DNA from: Posidonia oceanica
Lineage: Eukaryota > Streptophyta > Magnoliopsida > Alismatales > Posidoniaceae
NCBI GenBank assembly: GCA_037176725.1
Contig: JAZBRS010000060.1
Span: forward strand, 51,116,001-51,180,000
DNA: 64,000 nucleotides
Reading direction: 5' to 3'
Part shown: in pieces, positions 47,690 through 58,714 of the stretch
How the letters are laid out: each line of letters begins with the position of its first letter
Position numbering within the stretch: the first letter of the stretch is position 1
Notes under the pieces: model-generated
Told to the model about the DNA's origin: nothing
The model's input: only the letters and a program-made list of their open reading frames with translations
Database searches by the model: none
Program-made: the position numbers and the translations under genes

Positions 47690-48812
47690 CATGACGCCAG
47701 GAACGTCATAGGGGAAAGGGGGAGAGAATGATACCATGGGGCGATTAAAAGATGCCCCTGGTGTTGGGATGACACTAGGGGTTGGCCAGCGCGTTCATGG
47801 CATCGAAAGCAGAGAGTGATGACAAGAGTGTCGTGCTTGTCAGACGAGTAGTTTGGGGTACCAGCCCGCAAGGGACTCAGCTGAGGACGATCAGCTGGGG
47901 ACTCAGCTGGGGATGACCAGCCGAGAAGAGTGTCAGGTTGACGGACCTTTCGCCGAGCAGTTTGGGGTGCCAGCCTGCAGAGATAATGATCCAGCTGGGG
48001 GCGACCAACTGGGGACTCGACTGGGATGACCAGCCGAGAAGAGTGTCAGGTTGACGGACCTTTCGCCGAGCAGTTTGGGGTGCTAGCCCGCAGAGATCCA
48101 GCTGGGGCGACCAACTGGGGACTCAGCTGGGGATGACCAGCCGAGAAGAGGACTCAGCTGGGGATGATCAGCTGGGGATGATACCACCAGGCGACCAAAA
48201 GATGCCCCTGGTATCAGGATGATACCAGGGGATGGTCGGTGCGCCCTTGGCATCAGGATGCAAAGACAGATAAGCGAGTGGATGGAAGATAGGTTGACGA
48301 ACCCATCGCCGGGCAGTTTGGGGTGCCAGCCCACAAGGGACTCAGCTGTGAATGAACAGCTGAGGAGGATGACAGGTTGACGGACCTTTCGCCGGGCAGT
48401 TTGGGGTGCCAGCCCGCAGAGATAATGATCCAGCTGGGGATGACCAGCTGGGGACGCCGGACGGCGGAGCTGAGTGTCGCGGGCCTGCAGATGCTCTGGG
48501 CTCCGGATTGGGTGCTGAGGACTTCGTCGCGTTGCGATGTCTGCAAGTCTGATTAGAGGGCCCAAGATAATGATGATGATGATATGCAATGCAGCAAAGA
48601 GTCTTGATGTGCAAATAGAAAGCAGAAACAGTTTCCATTGATATGATCTTGATAAGTACAATGCCTGCGGCAGGCCAGAAAGGTACAGCACAATTTGAAA
48701 GAAGACCACATGATGGTCGCACAAGGGCCTAATCAACCCAGGCCTTCTTTGGCTGCCTGGAATTGGGGAATAGGGGGCCGCCTGGCGGGACTTCAGTGAT
48801 TGGCCAGAGCTG
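47690..48812 (-). repeat. Element B 3' region with T-run hairpins and CAGCTGGGGA repeats
   Basis: Two hairpins of the CCCCTGGTATC type lie at 48205-48231 (perfect 11-bp stem) and 47755-47781 (changed stem). Around them, units with GACTCAGCTGGGGATGACCA and GGTTGACGGACCTTTCGCCG recur three or four times (47870-48170, 48290-48460). Parts match element A's 30950-31000 block. No gene is seen. Confidence 0.75.
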
Positions 48813-50066
48813 TCAGACTTCAGCTTCATAATTAGGAGTGCATCCAGTACCTCTCACAGCTGCAACGTCTGTAGATTGGACCCCATGCTGCATCAGACTA
48901 GCAAGCTTCTTGGTTGGGGCAGTGGTGCTGAGAGGGTAAGTCTGTAGAAGCTCGGGCGCTGTACTGTCAATGAAGGCGCCCTGCTGGAAGCCGAACTGGC
49001 GCATGACCCTGATTGGATGGTACTCTACGCCTGCTGTGAAGCCTGGAAGAATGATCAGCCGCGTGTCACGCGCGCTGAAGAAGATTGTGAATGGCTCTGC
49101 TGCAGAGGGAATGATGCGCCAGATCACAGCGTCGTCAGTCAGTGCTGACAGCTTCTCGTACTCGTCTTTGACGCTCTTTTCTGCTCTGGTTCGGGCGCTG
49201 CTGCAGTAGGCTTCGAAAGCATGCACTTGAGGGCGCAGGATGTCCATCTCTAAGTGCGCGGTCAGCCAGACTTGTATGAGTGCTCCGCAACCGTGGAAGT
49301 GGCGGCAGCGATGAGAAATGCGGTCCAGCCCGCGATATGTCTCTGCCAAGACAACTGGTGCCAGATCTATGTGCTGGGTCACCACAGCTAGTGCAATTTC
49401 TGCGACCTCGATGGCCACTGTCAGTCGGCCATGAGTAAAGATTAGTTCGCCCAAAAAGCGGATGACGAATCCTCGGAGCCACAGCTCATCTCCGAGGTCA
49501 GCACGCTTGTTCAAGATATCATCAAAGTGTGCAAGGCGAAGCATAGGCTCTGGTCCATTGGTGCAGATTAGCTTCTGTTGGCAGTCTTGAGTGGAGAGTG
49601 CAGTCAGTTGGCTCAGGACCCGGAGATATCCGTCGCGCCTCATAAAGACAGGCGGCCCCAAGATCTTTGAAAAGCCGCAGATCCGACGCACCTCTTCCAG
49701 TGTAGGTGTCAGCTCAGTTTTGTTGAAGCGGAAGACATGGTGCACCGGCTTCCAGAATCTCGCGGCGGCACACAGAAGGTGGCGGCTGACCTCCACATCA
49801 GCAGCCTTTAGCAGCTTGGTTGGTATGCCCCATAGGCGCAGCTTTTCACAGTCTTGTAGAGTGAGCCTGTTGATCCATTCTCGCAGGGTTTCCGAGCAAT
49901 GTGCGGGAGTCAGCAGAGTAGGAAAACCCATTATACTGGTTGTAGAAGACAGGCTGATTACTGCAAGGCTTGAAGTACCTGCTATCAATAAACAGTCAGA
50001 TCTCGCAGGCATATAATCTTTGACAACAAGCAGAAGCTGAGACTGAAAATGTAGTTCCATATGCAT
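48813..50066 (-). CDS. Intact extra 3' ORF of element B (DUF7745/plant mobile domain-like)
   Basis: This is a 417-codon frame without stops. The likely true start is the ATG at 49931 (MGFPTLLTPAHC), because element A's copy begins at the same place; a 45-codon in-frame extension to 50066 is not shared. It shows the SRHLLCAAARFWKPVHHVF, ELTPTLEEVRRICGF and MRRDGY blocks of the DUF7745/plant mobile domain-like family. A splice-acceptor-like AGCAG/GTACTTCAAG lies at 49979/49978, matching the one ahead of element A's copy, so it may be read from a spliced RNA. The role is unknown; gag-like, nucleic-acid-binding or host-interaction roles are all possible. Confidence 0.78.
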   Translation of the reverse strand: MHMELHFQSQLLLVVKDYMPARSDCLLIAGTSSLAVISLSSTTSIMGFPTLLTPAHCSETLREWINRLTLQDCEKLRLWGIPTKLLKAADVEVSRHLLCAAARFWKPVHHVFRFNKTELTPTLEEVRRICGFSKILGPPVFMRRDGYLRVLSQLTALSTQDCQQKLICTNGPEPMLRLAHFDDILNKRADLGDELWLRGFVIRFLGELIFTHGRLTVAIEVAEIALAVVTQHIDLAPVVLAETYRGLDRISHRCRHFHGCGALIQVWLTAHLEMDILRPQVHAFEAYCSSARTRAEKSVKDEYEKLSALTDDAVIWRIIPSAAEPFTIFFSARDTRLIILPGFTAGVEYHPIRVMRQFGFQQGAFIDSTAPELLQTYPLSTTAPTKKLASLMQHGVQSTDVAAVRGTGCTPNYEAEV

Positions 50067-51415
50067 TCAGCAGTTGATAACAGAACATAGCAATTAAGCA
50101 CAAATAAACAAAGGGAATTGGCAGCAGTCCGGCGGACACGGGGGCGAGGGCCGGCAGGAAACCTGGACCAGCGCAGCTTTGAGTGTCGTCGATGCGCTTT
50201 GCTGGGGAGGAGTACTGTCTCAGGGCCTGAGCGTGTTGCAGAGCGGAGAGATTGGCGGAAGGGGAAAGGAAAGAAGGAAGATGCATGAATGCAAGATGCT
50301 AGTGATATGCTTATGAGGATGAATATTATTGGATGAATGAGTATGCTTGTATGGATGAGTATGCTTGGGTGGATGGGTATGCTAGGGTGCCCTCAGCATA
50401 CGGAGTGCTTTGGTGCCTGCTGCAGAGGAAGGGAGTGGTCCTTGACTCACTGGGTCCTACTCAGACTCTCGGCTTATTGGTGGCGCTCCGGAACAGGTTG
50501 TTGGCATTATACAGGTGGTGATGTGGTGAGGACAGGCTACTGGCTGCACTCTCAGGACCTACACCTGTTCTTTCAGCTCTCTTTTTTTTTTTTGAAAGGT
50601 TTCTCCCTCATAGGTATGCAGTCTTTCTCCGCCCCTAGCTAGGAGAAGGTATGTGTTTGCTCTTGGGAGGATGTGGTAGACCCCTTTTTCCGGCTTGACA
50701 TGCTGGGGATCTCTAGTAAAGCATGGGGGATAGCGGTGCCTGTGTTTTTTGGGCTACCTTTGCCCTTTTTCTTTTTCTCTTTTTTGTTTTGCTTGCTTTT
50801 CTCCTTTTTTTTTGTTTTTGTTGTATCTCTTTTTTTCTCTTCTTCTTCTTTTTTTTTTACTTGATCTTTTTCCCTTTCTTTTTTTTTTAGGCTTTTGCTA
50901 TCCCCATTCTGGTGGCAAAAGAAGGGTGCTTGAATTGTAATGGATTTAGGCTTTGGGTCTGCTATGTGATGGGTAGAAGGAGCAGGGTTAGACTGCACAC
51001 CCCTATCTCTAGGGCCGGCTTCTGTCTTCGTCTTCTGTTCCTTTGAGGTGCCCAAACCTAGATGTCTATTCTCACTTTTTCAAGCTCACAACCTAACATT
51101 TTTTCTCCCTCAGAGGTGTATGTCCTTGTGAGATTGGGCAGTTCGCCTGTCCTTATTGGTGGTGGCTCCCTCACTTGCTAAGACATCTAAGTAGTGCGAG
51201 GTGAGGCAGGGTGACTCTTTCCAGAGCAGGCAAGCACTTCCGGTTGTCATCACCGGGCAAAAGATGTGATGTTCGAGAGGATGACGATGATGATTTGAAA
51301 AGAAGGAATGCAAGAGCTGAAAGGATGACGATGATGATTTGAAAAGAAATGAAGTAAGGAGGCGAGAATGTAAGTATAGGTGGGAGAAGGGCATCTGCAA
51401 CGGGGCCGCTTTCGG
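50067..51415 (-). other. Element B spacer between integrase and the extra ORF
   Basis: Noncoding. It holds an 18-bp repeat (TGAGTATGCTTG type, 50338-50392), a long T/C-rich tract (50580-50890, purine-rich on the element's sense strand) and a doubled unit GATGACGATGATGATTTGAA (51281-51300 and 51324-51343). Confidence 0.55.
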
Positions 51416-52300
51416 CTACTGATAGTATTTCTTTAGATAGCAGAGGTTGACGGGCTCAGACTGCTCGACCTGGTCCATATCCTCAAGGGTTACAGCGCCT
51501 CCCGAAAAGATCTGCTTGACCACAAAGGGGCCACGCCAATTGGGTCGGAATTTCCCTCGACCGTCAGGCAAATGAATGGCGCACAAGACAAGGTCCCCTG
51601 GCTGGAAGCTTCTGGGCTGGACCTTCTTCAAGAATGCTCTGGCCATCCGCTTCTGATAGCAGTGAGCGTTGTGCATGGCTTGCAATCTGCGCTCATCAAT
51701 CAGGTTTAGTTGGACGCAGCGGTCTTCGACCCATTCTGCTTCTTCCAACTCAGCTTCCCGCAGGATCCGCAGAGAGGGGATCTCCACTTCAACAGGTAAC
51801 ACCGCTTCCATGCCGTACACCAGAGAGTACGGGGTGGCTCCTGTAGAGGTCTGGATTGATGTCCTGTACGCCCAGAGCGCGTACGGGAGCTTGTCGTGCC
51901 AATCCTTGTGGGTTTCTGCCATTTTCTTCAGGATCTTGACAATGTTCTTGTTTGCAGATTCCACTGCTCCATTCATCTGAGGCCGATAGGGCGAGGATCG
52001 ATGGTGCTTGATCTTGAGACTTTGCAGGTATTCTTCGATCCTTTTGGCAATAAAGTTTGAGCCGTTATCAGAGATGACAGAGTGCGGGACCCCATATCGG
52101 GCAACAATATTGTTTCTGATAAATTTTTCTGTTGCTGCAGCGGTGACTGTTCTGTAAGAGGCTGCTTCCACCCACTTGGTAAAGTAATCGATCGCTACCA
52201 GAATGTAACGATGACCATTTGAAGCAGCAGGGTGGATGGCGCCGATGACATCGATCCCCCAGGTGGAGAAAGGCCATGGCGAAGACATGTTGTGCAGCTG
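51416..52300 (-). CDS. Integrase core and C-terminus of element B
   Basis: An open frame without stops runs from the deletion junction to YLKKYYQ and a stop at 51416. It has Asp in GIDVIGAIHP, Asp in SDNGSN and Glu in NGAVE, with the D-D-35-E spacing of element A, and complete C-terminal motifs (LPVEVEIPSLRIL, HLPDGRGKFRPNWRGPFVV). The zinc-binding region is missing with the deleted RT block. It is much better preserved than element A's copy. Confidence 0.85.
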   Translation of the reverse strand, partial: QLHNMSSPWPFSTWGIDVIGAIHPAASNGHRYILVAIDYFTKWVEAASYRTVTAAATEKFIRNNIVARYGVPHSVISDNGSNFIAKRIEEYLQSLKIKHHRSSPYRPQMNGAVESANKNIVKILKKMAETHKDWHDKLPYALWAYRTSIQTSTGATPYSLVYGMEAVLPVEVEIPSLRILREAELEEAEWVEDRCVQLNLIDERRLQAMHNAHCYQKRMARAFLKKVQPRSFQPGDLVLCAIHLPDGRGKFRPNWRGPFVVKQIFSGGAVTLEDMDQVEQSEPVNLCYLKKYYQ

Positions 52301-52389
52301 ATGCAGAGGGGCCTTGCTGATTCTGCTGCTGACATTGCTGACTGTTCTGCTGCTGAGGCTGTTGACAGCTCTGTTATTGATTCTGCTTT

Positions 52390-54207
52390 CTACTCTGTTA
52401 CTGCTGCTGCTTGCACTACTGATGCTTCCTCCTCTAGGTCTTCCAGTGTGCTTGTGGAGGGTACGCCGGACTGGCGGCTGATCTGGTCACTGCCGCTCGA
52501 TGTCTTGCTCAGGTGAGGCATGGGTTGCACAAACCACCTAGACCCGCCTTCTGGTTGAGGAGTGATGAGCTCATCTGGTCTAGGGGAGTCCGGCGCTGCT
52601 GAGTCTTCTAGAACCATGATAGAAGCATGGTCCTCTTGCAGAGGAGGATCTGTGACTACGGCTTTTCCTTTCCTTTCTGCAGCTTGATGCTCTGCCAGGT
52701 CTTCTGTTATCGACTTGATCTGTTCTTGATAGAGTAGCTCTAAGTCAGACATCCAAGAATCGACCTGGGCTTCTATCGCCACTCCTTCTTCTTCGTCTGA
52801 GGGGGAGTCGACGTAGTAGGCGCCGGGGGCCTGCGGCACTGGCCCAGCTGCAAGACGGATCACCGCCCTTGGAGTCTGCATGATCTGGTTCACGGGCGCG
52901 TCTGCTGATGGCAGTTCAGATGTAGAAGGCCCAAATAGACAGGCCAACGGTGCTGCTGATGGATAAGCTTCCAGGGTCACTGTTGGAGAGTAAGCAGGGG
53001 TGCTCTTTGGAGGGCTCAAGGGCCCGGAGAATGTAGTGCTCAGTTGGCCTTTTGTATCGGGCCGTAACTGAGAGAGCGCAGCCTCTGACGCCATGGGGTC
53101 TTGCCATGAGAGCTGCTGCAGGTCGTCAGGAGAATGCGGAGCGGACTGCGCCAGCTGCATTCCTGAAGATGATGCTGAGGGAGCGGGCTGGGCCACGCTG
53201 CCGACTGAGTTGATGGACTGCCCCTCCAGAGATGGGGGCAGTGGCACTGATGTGTCTGTGACTACTGGTAGCATACTTGGTTCTGCCAAAGGGAGTGTCT
53301 CTGACTCCTGCACTGCTGCTGACTGATCTTGAGAAGCTGATGTGGCTGCTGAAAGATGAGAACTTGCATCCGCCACAGGGCCTGCTGAGCTGCCTGCTGT
53401 TTCTGCCAGAGGGGGAGCTAAATAAACTGACTGTGGGGCCTCTGCTCTGACCACTGTTTCTGCTGAGTTGATTGGGACTGCCTCTGTTGCATCAGACTGC
53501 TCCTCATCCGAGTAGTAGTCCTCAATACACACCCAATCCTCTGCCGGCGCTGTAGCTTGGTAGTCGGTTGATCCCAGAATTCCTGCACTGGTAAAGTTAG
53601 TGAGGTCTCTGGGAATGGCTGGTGCACGATCTCTGAGCTGGAAGCAGTGATCTTCGTTGAGCTTTGGTTCGTAGCCGAGGCCTTCAGACTTCCTTCGCTC
53701 CACTGCTACGATCGGCTCCGCGATCCCTTGGCCGTGACACCCGAGCGGCGTACCCTTTATGTAACCCCACCTGTGACATACATTCTCGACCATTCGAAAG
53801 GGGTTATTGTGAACGGTCAAGGAGTTGACGCGTTCAAGATCAGGAACGAAGTTAACTGGCTCGCACCGGTTAACGCGATAGAGGGCTTCAGAAGTCTCGG
53901 AGTCAAACGGGATAGATTGCGAAGACACGGGAGAGACTGCTTCAATCCGCTCCTTCTCAAAGTTCTCCGCCATGACGACAATGACATCATCGCCACGACG
54001 GTACTTTATCATTCGATGGAGGGTCGAAGGAAGGACCTGATGCTTGTGAAGCCAAGGGCGCCCAAGCAGAAGATTGAAGTTAGGCTTCAAGTCGACGACA
54101 TAGAATTCTACGTCGAAGACGACCGGACCGATAGCCAGAGGGATAATCAAAATCCCTAGAGCGTCATGGTGAGTGTTGTCAAAAGCAGTCATTCCCTTCA
54201 CGGCTGG
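52390..54207 (-). pseudogene. Protease C-terminal half, G-patch-like segment and linker of element B
   Basis: Reading from 54207: PAVKGMTAFDNTHHDALGIL, then FNLLLGRPW, then a G-patch-like HRWGYIKGTPLGCHGQGIAE and GLGY, EDWVCIEDYYSDEEQ and a Ser/Ala/Pro-rich linker to a stop at 52390. The protease active-site Asp is on the other side of LTR-gamma. The reading frame happens to stay open for about 98 codons into LTR-gamma, which is a chance fusion. Confidence 0.82.
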
Positions 54208-57200
54208 TGTAGTAATCCCGGTGTTCGGATCGTCTATGCACGATGCCAAAGCTCGCGTGCACCGATCGGAATCAGGCTTACTATAAGCGGCTATGTCCGA
54301 GAAGGAAGACCTAACTCGAAAACATTTAAAAAAGGGAAAAAGGGAAGGAAAAGAAGAAGATAAGACAAAATCGGAGTCGCCACCAAGTCTATTAAATCGG
54401 AAGACGAGGAAAACCGGGGAAATGCGTGAATAATCACGCAAAACCGAGCAAAAAATGCAATGCAAGGCAATGCAGAAGAAATAAGATGCAAATGAATGCA
54501 AATGAGGTGACTCGTGCCTAGGACAAGGGCAATATGGTCATTGCGGGCCAAGAGAGGGTAAGGACTCCTGTTACGCGCGGGGAAGGTGTTAGGCACCCCC
54601 GACACGCCCGAGAATCGGTCTTTCTAGGCTTACGCTCGCATATGCGGGGAAATGCAGACTTTGAATGCCTAAGTACCGATGAATGCCTGTCTAAATGCTC
54701 AAAGGTGTGCTCTAAGTGATGGAAAACGATGCAAGGAAGTAAACGTGCAATCTAAACGCTCAGCAACGCTGTCCGTGTTCCGAACCGGGCGAAACCTGGC
54801 TCGTGAGAACTCCGGGCAGTAAGCATCATCGCCCTTTATGCAAATGCGGGCGAAAAAACGAAACAGCGAGAAAACCATGCAATGCGATCGACATGCAAGG
54901 GAAAACGGCGTAAAACAGTGCGAGGAACGAGACAAGTATGCAAAAAGATGCGAGAACAGGGTTGGCATGCAAAATGATGCAAGGAACGGGACAAGGACGC
55001 GAAACCGTGCGAGAAAACGAAAGAAGGGCGCAAAACTGGGCAAGAAAACACCAGGGCACGCAAGACGAGACGAGAAAACGAAAGGGTACGCAAAACGGTG
55101 CGGGGAAACATGACTGCGTGCAAAACGAGGCAAGAAAACATGAAGACACGCGAAACGGAGCGGAAAAGCAAGACTGCGCGCAAAACGAGGCGAAGAAACG
55201 AAAGGGCACGCGAAACGGAGCGAGAAAACATGAAAACACGCAAAACGAGGCAAACAACTAAAAGGCGCGCAAAACGGAGCGAGAAAAACAAGAAAACACG
55301 CAAAACGGGCGAGAAAACTAAAAGGCACGCAAAGCGGTGCAAGACAGAGAAGTGGCGCGCAAAACGGAGCGAGAAAACAAGAAAACACGCAAAACGAGGC
55401 AAAAAACTAAAAGGCACGCAAAACGGAGCGAGAAAAACAAGAAAACACGCAAAACGGGGCCGGAAAACTAAAAGGCACGCAAAGCGGTGCAAGACAGAGG
55501 AGTGGCGCGCGAAACGGAGCGAGAAAGCAAGAAAACACGCAAAACGAGGCAAAAAACTAAAAGGCACGCAAAACGGTGCAAGGCAGAGAAGTGGCGCGCA
55601 AAACGGGGCGAGAAAACAAGAAAACACGCGAAACGAGGCAAAAAACTAAAAGGCACGCAAAACGGTGCAAGGCAGAGAAGTGGCGCGCGAAACGGAGCGA
55701 GAAAGCAAGAAAACACGCAAAACGAGGCAAAAAACTAAAAGGCACGCAAAACGGTGCAAGGCAGAGAAGTGGCGCGCGAAACGGAGCGAGAAAACAAGAA
55801 AACACGCAAAACGAGGCAAAAAACTAAAAGGCACGCAAAACGGTGCAAGGCAGAGAAGTGGCGCGCAAAACGGAGCGAGAAAACAAGAAAACACGCAAAA
55901 CGAGGCAAAAAAACTAAAAGGCACGCAAAACGGTGCAAATGGCATGCAAGATGAATGCAGTGCAGAGGTTCAGGAGGACATACCTGGAGGTCCGGGAGCC
56001 TGATCGGAGATCTGCTTGGTCCATGCTGAAGAGCGCTTCGCTGCGGTCGCCTGGGCAGCTTACTTGAGGAGATCCGACGGTCGGATTGAAAGATATCGCG
56101 GCTCCGGAGCAGAGGGGCCAGAACAGAAGAGGAGAACAGATCTAAGTGTTCAGGAGGTCCTAGGGGTGTGCTGAAGGTCCTCCCAAGTGAAGGGGAGTTA
56201 GAAGTGCTTGGTGTATGCAAAGGGGAGCTTAAATGCAAGATTAAGATGGATGCGGAATGCATGCAAAGCCAGAAAAGATAAGGAAAAGCCATTTGGAAAG
56301 AACGGGGGTTTAAAAGTATTTTTTGAAAAAGGAAGGGGCTAAAATGCAAATTTTCCAGAAAATAGGGGTTCTAGGGAGTCCGGGAATGCAAATGGAGGGT
56401 TTACATGCAATTTTTGCAAACATGGGAGCTAAAATGCAACTTAAGGGCAAAACAGTCTTTTCTACATGGTTTTTTGAAAGATGCGAGGCTCTATGTGTGA
56501 TTTTCAAATCATGTAGGGGTCAAATATGCAATTTTGTATGCAAAACATGCTCTGAAAAATAGATTACAGGACTGCAATGTGATTTTTTAAAAAGATCAGG
56601 GTCAAAAATGCAATGTAATAAGCTAAAAATGCATGCAAGAGTTACTGTCCATTTAAAATGGACCTATATGCAAAAATGAAAAAACGGAGGGGCAAAAGTG
56701 CAATGCATCAACCAAAAAATAAAATCAGAACCTAAGTTGCTACAGTGTACTGGATCTAAGTGCAAAAATAAAGACATACAGGGACCTAGGATGCAATGCA
56801 GTATGGTAAAATGCATGCAAATGAATGAACTGATTTAAAACAGGACCTGAGTGTAATAATGGAAAATAGGGGGGCTAAAGCATAAAACATTACAACTGAA
56901 ACACACAGTAACTGGATCTAAATGCAAATACTGAGAAACAGGGATAAAATGTGCAATTTAGCATGGTATTAAATCAGAAACTAAGCAATTTAAATGAACA
57001 GAGGACTAAAACGCAAAAATGAAATAACTTAAACCAGACATGCAATATTTGCATCTAAACTATATAAATCAGAAAATAAATGAACAGTAGGTCGCCGGCG
57101 GTCGACGAACACTGTAGCAGATCGCCGGCAGTGCTCGTGACCGCCGACAGGGGAGGTTGGAGAGGCGCAGACCGGCGGAGCTTGGTGCCGGCGGTCGTCC

Positions 57201-58714
57201 GGAGCTCTGGGAAGTATCCGGAGCTCGCTCTGCTAGCCGGAGCGTCGTGGAGATCAGGGGATCGGCGCCGGAGAAGAAAGGGAGACCGGCGAGACGCGGG
57301 CGGCGCTGGAGGCCTGGAAACTTGGTTCTGGTTGGCGGAGAAGCAGGAGGAGGAGGAGAGAGAGCAGGGGAGGGTGAGGAGTACCTACGGCTGTGTCCGG
57401 TGCGTCCTCCCGACCTCAGCAGTGCCGGAGACGGCCGGCGGACGTCGTCTGGTCGCTGCGGACGTCCTCGGTGGCGCGCGACGGTTGGAACGTCTTCAGG
57501 ACGTTGCCCCGGTGCTTCTGGATTGATCAGGCGGAAGCTCTGCAGCTTGACAGGCGATCCGGCGGTTGTGGGTCGACTGCGAGCTGCCGGAGGTGAGCGG
57601 GGCGGTGTGTTGCTCTCAGGATCGAGCGGGGGCTTCGAGGAGGTAGCTGGAGGTTCGGTGGATGGTTCTGGATGGTCAAAACGATCTTCTGGAGGCTGTG
57701 GGAAGGGTTTGGCAGCTGGTCCGATTTCTGACCAATGGTCGATGCAGGTGTTTGTAGCGGGGTTCTCGGTCTGTGGTGGGAGAGAGGGCTGAAGGTCGGG
57801 GGCTTCTGGAAGGTGGTTGTCCGGCGAGTAACGGGGCGGAGTTTGGGAGGATACGGTGGACTGTGGCAGTAGGAATTTCAGAAGGGGAGGGCGGTGGTTT
57901 CCGGTTGGATTTCAGGCGTTTGGGGGTGAAATGTGGGTTCGGTTCTCTATGGGAAGGAAGGGAGGAATTGCAGGAGTCTTGGGTGAGATTGGGGAGTGGG
58001 TTCTGGGCTGTTCTTGGGGTGTTTCGGGCTCCGGTTCGCTGTGGAAAGACGGGCGGAAGGTCCGGCGTTTCTGGGTGGTTTTCTCAGGAAGAAAGGTGCT
58101 CTCTCCCTCTGGGAATTCGCTGGAATCCTCTGTCTCTCTTCCGGGATGCTCTCGCTTGGTTTTTCTCCTCCCTTTCCCCCCTGTTTTTTCACCTTGATTT
58201 CCCTCCTTCCTCCCCTTGATCTGACAACTCCCTTCCTCGCTTTTGCAGGCCTGCCGCATTGAATGCTCCGGCGTGGCGATGGCAGGAGGCACGGACGGAG
58301 TTCGGCCCGTGCCTGGAGATGGCAGGAGGGCAGCATGGCAGGCGGGCAGAGGCGCAGGCCAGCGGGTACTGTTGCTCTGCAACGCGGGAGGAGGTGAGGA
58401 AGACGGAGGATCTGTAGCAGCGGGCCGCGGGCCGAAGTTTTGAAAAAATGGTGACCGGGCTGATAAGCCCAGTAAGGAAGAAAAGGGAAATAAAAAAGAA
58501 GGAAGAAAGAAAGATGGAAAGAAAAAATAGGAGAAAATAAGATAAAAATAAATAAAAATATGGGATGACTTGGGTTGTAGGTTAGGTGTATATCTGGATT
58601 TTTTAATGACCGTTTTTAGGTTAATTAGTGTGTTTTAGGCTTGATTAGGGTTTTAGGGTTTTCTTTTATTGTTAATTCATTTTCCACTTGATTAAGTGTT
58701 GGTTAAATTCTTTT
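54208..58714 (-). mobile_element. LTR-gamma: minus-strand LTR, cut by LTR-delta
   Basis: It ends GGGATTACTACA at 54208, directly next to element B's protease codons (left target copy GCTGG, 54203-54207). It has TGGCGACTC at 54382-54374, the hairpin at 54601-54578, the array 55945-54850, the donor at 55984/55983 and GC-rich and T-rich zones up to 58714, where LTR-delta begins. About 1.3 kb of its start is displaced outside the window. Confidence 0.9.
55290..55935 (-). repeat. 89-bp higher-order repeat inside LTR-gamma
   Basis: The 30-bp array of this LTR is organised here into about seven near-identical 89-bp units, each of three subunits (plus-strand landmarks GGCACGCAAAACGGTGCAAG, AGAGAAGTGGCGCGC, ACACGCAAAACGAGGC). 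Units start near 55561, 55651, 55740 and 55829. Confidence 0.85.

Larger units (their letters stand above)
39255..54207 (-). mobile_element. Element B: Tat/Ogre-type retrotransposon lacking RT and RNases H
   Basis: On the minus strand the order is protease/linker, integrase core, spacer, extra ORF, repeat-filled 3' region, polypurine tract and a 6035-bp 3' LTR. It lies in the Tekay pol region (left target copy GTTTG, 39250-39254). Its 5' part is displaced by LTR-gamma at 54208. Compared with element A about 2.6 kb covering RT, RNase H, second RNase H and the integrase zinc region is missing at about 52300-52390, so it must depend on enzymes from another element. Confidence 0.88.

Noticed and set aside
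47260..47871. A frame with repeated HHDLIPLFRL units
   Set aside because: Direct translation of the 36-bp DNA repeat; no start context and no conservation in element A.
52390..54501. A 703-codon frame suggesting one large fused protein
   Set aside because: The first ~98 codons are LTR-gamma sequence read by chance into element B's protease; the LTR end ACTACA falls at the join.
54836..56003. Long repetitive open frames in LTR-gamma (Lys/Arg/Thr-rich on one strand, Phe/Leu/Cys-rich on the other)
   Set aside because: They are translations of the 30/89-bp tandem repeat in several frames; the same array in LTR-delta and LTR-beta gives other frames.
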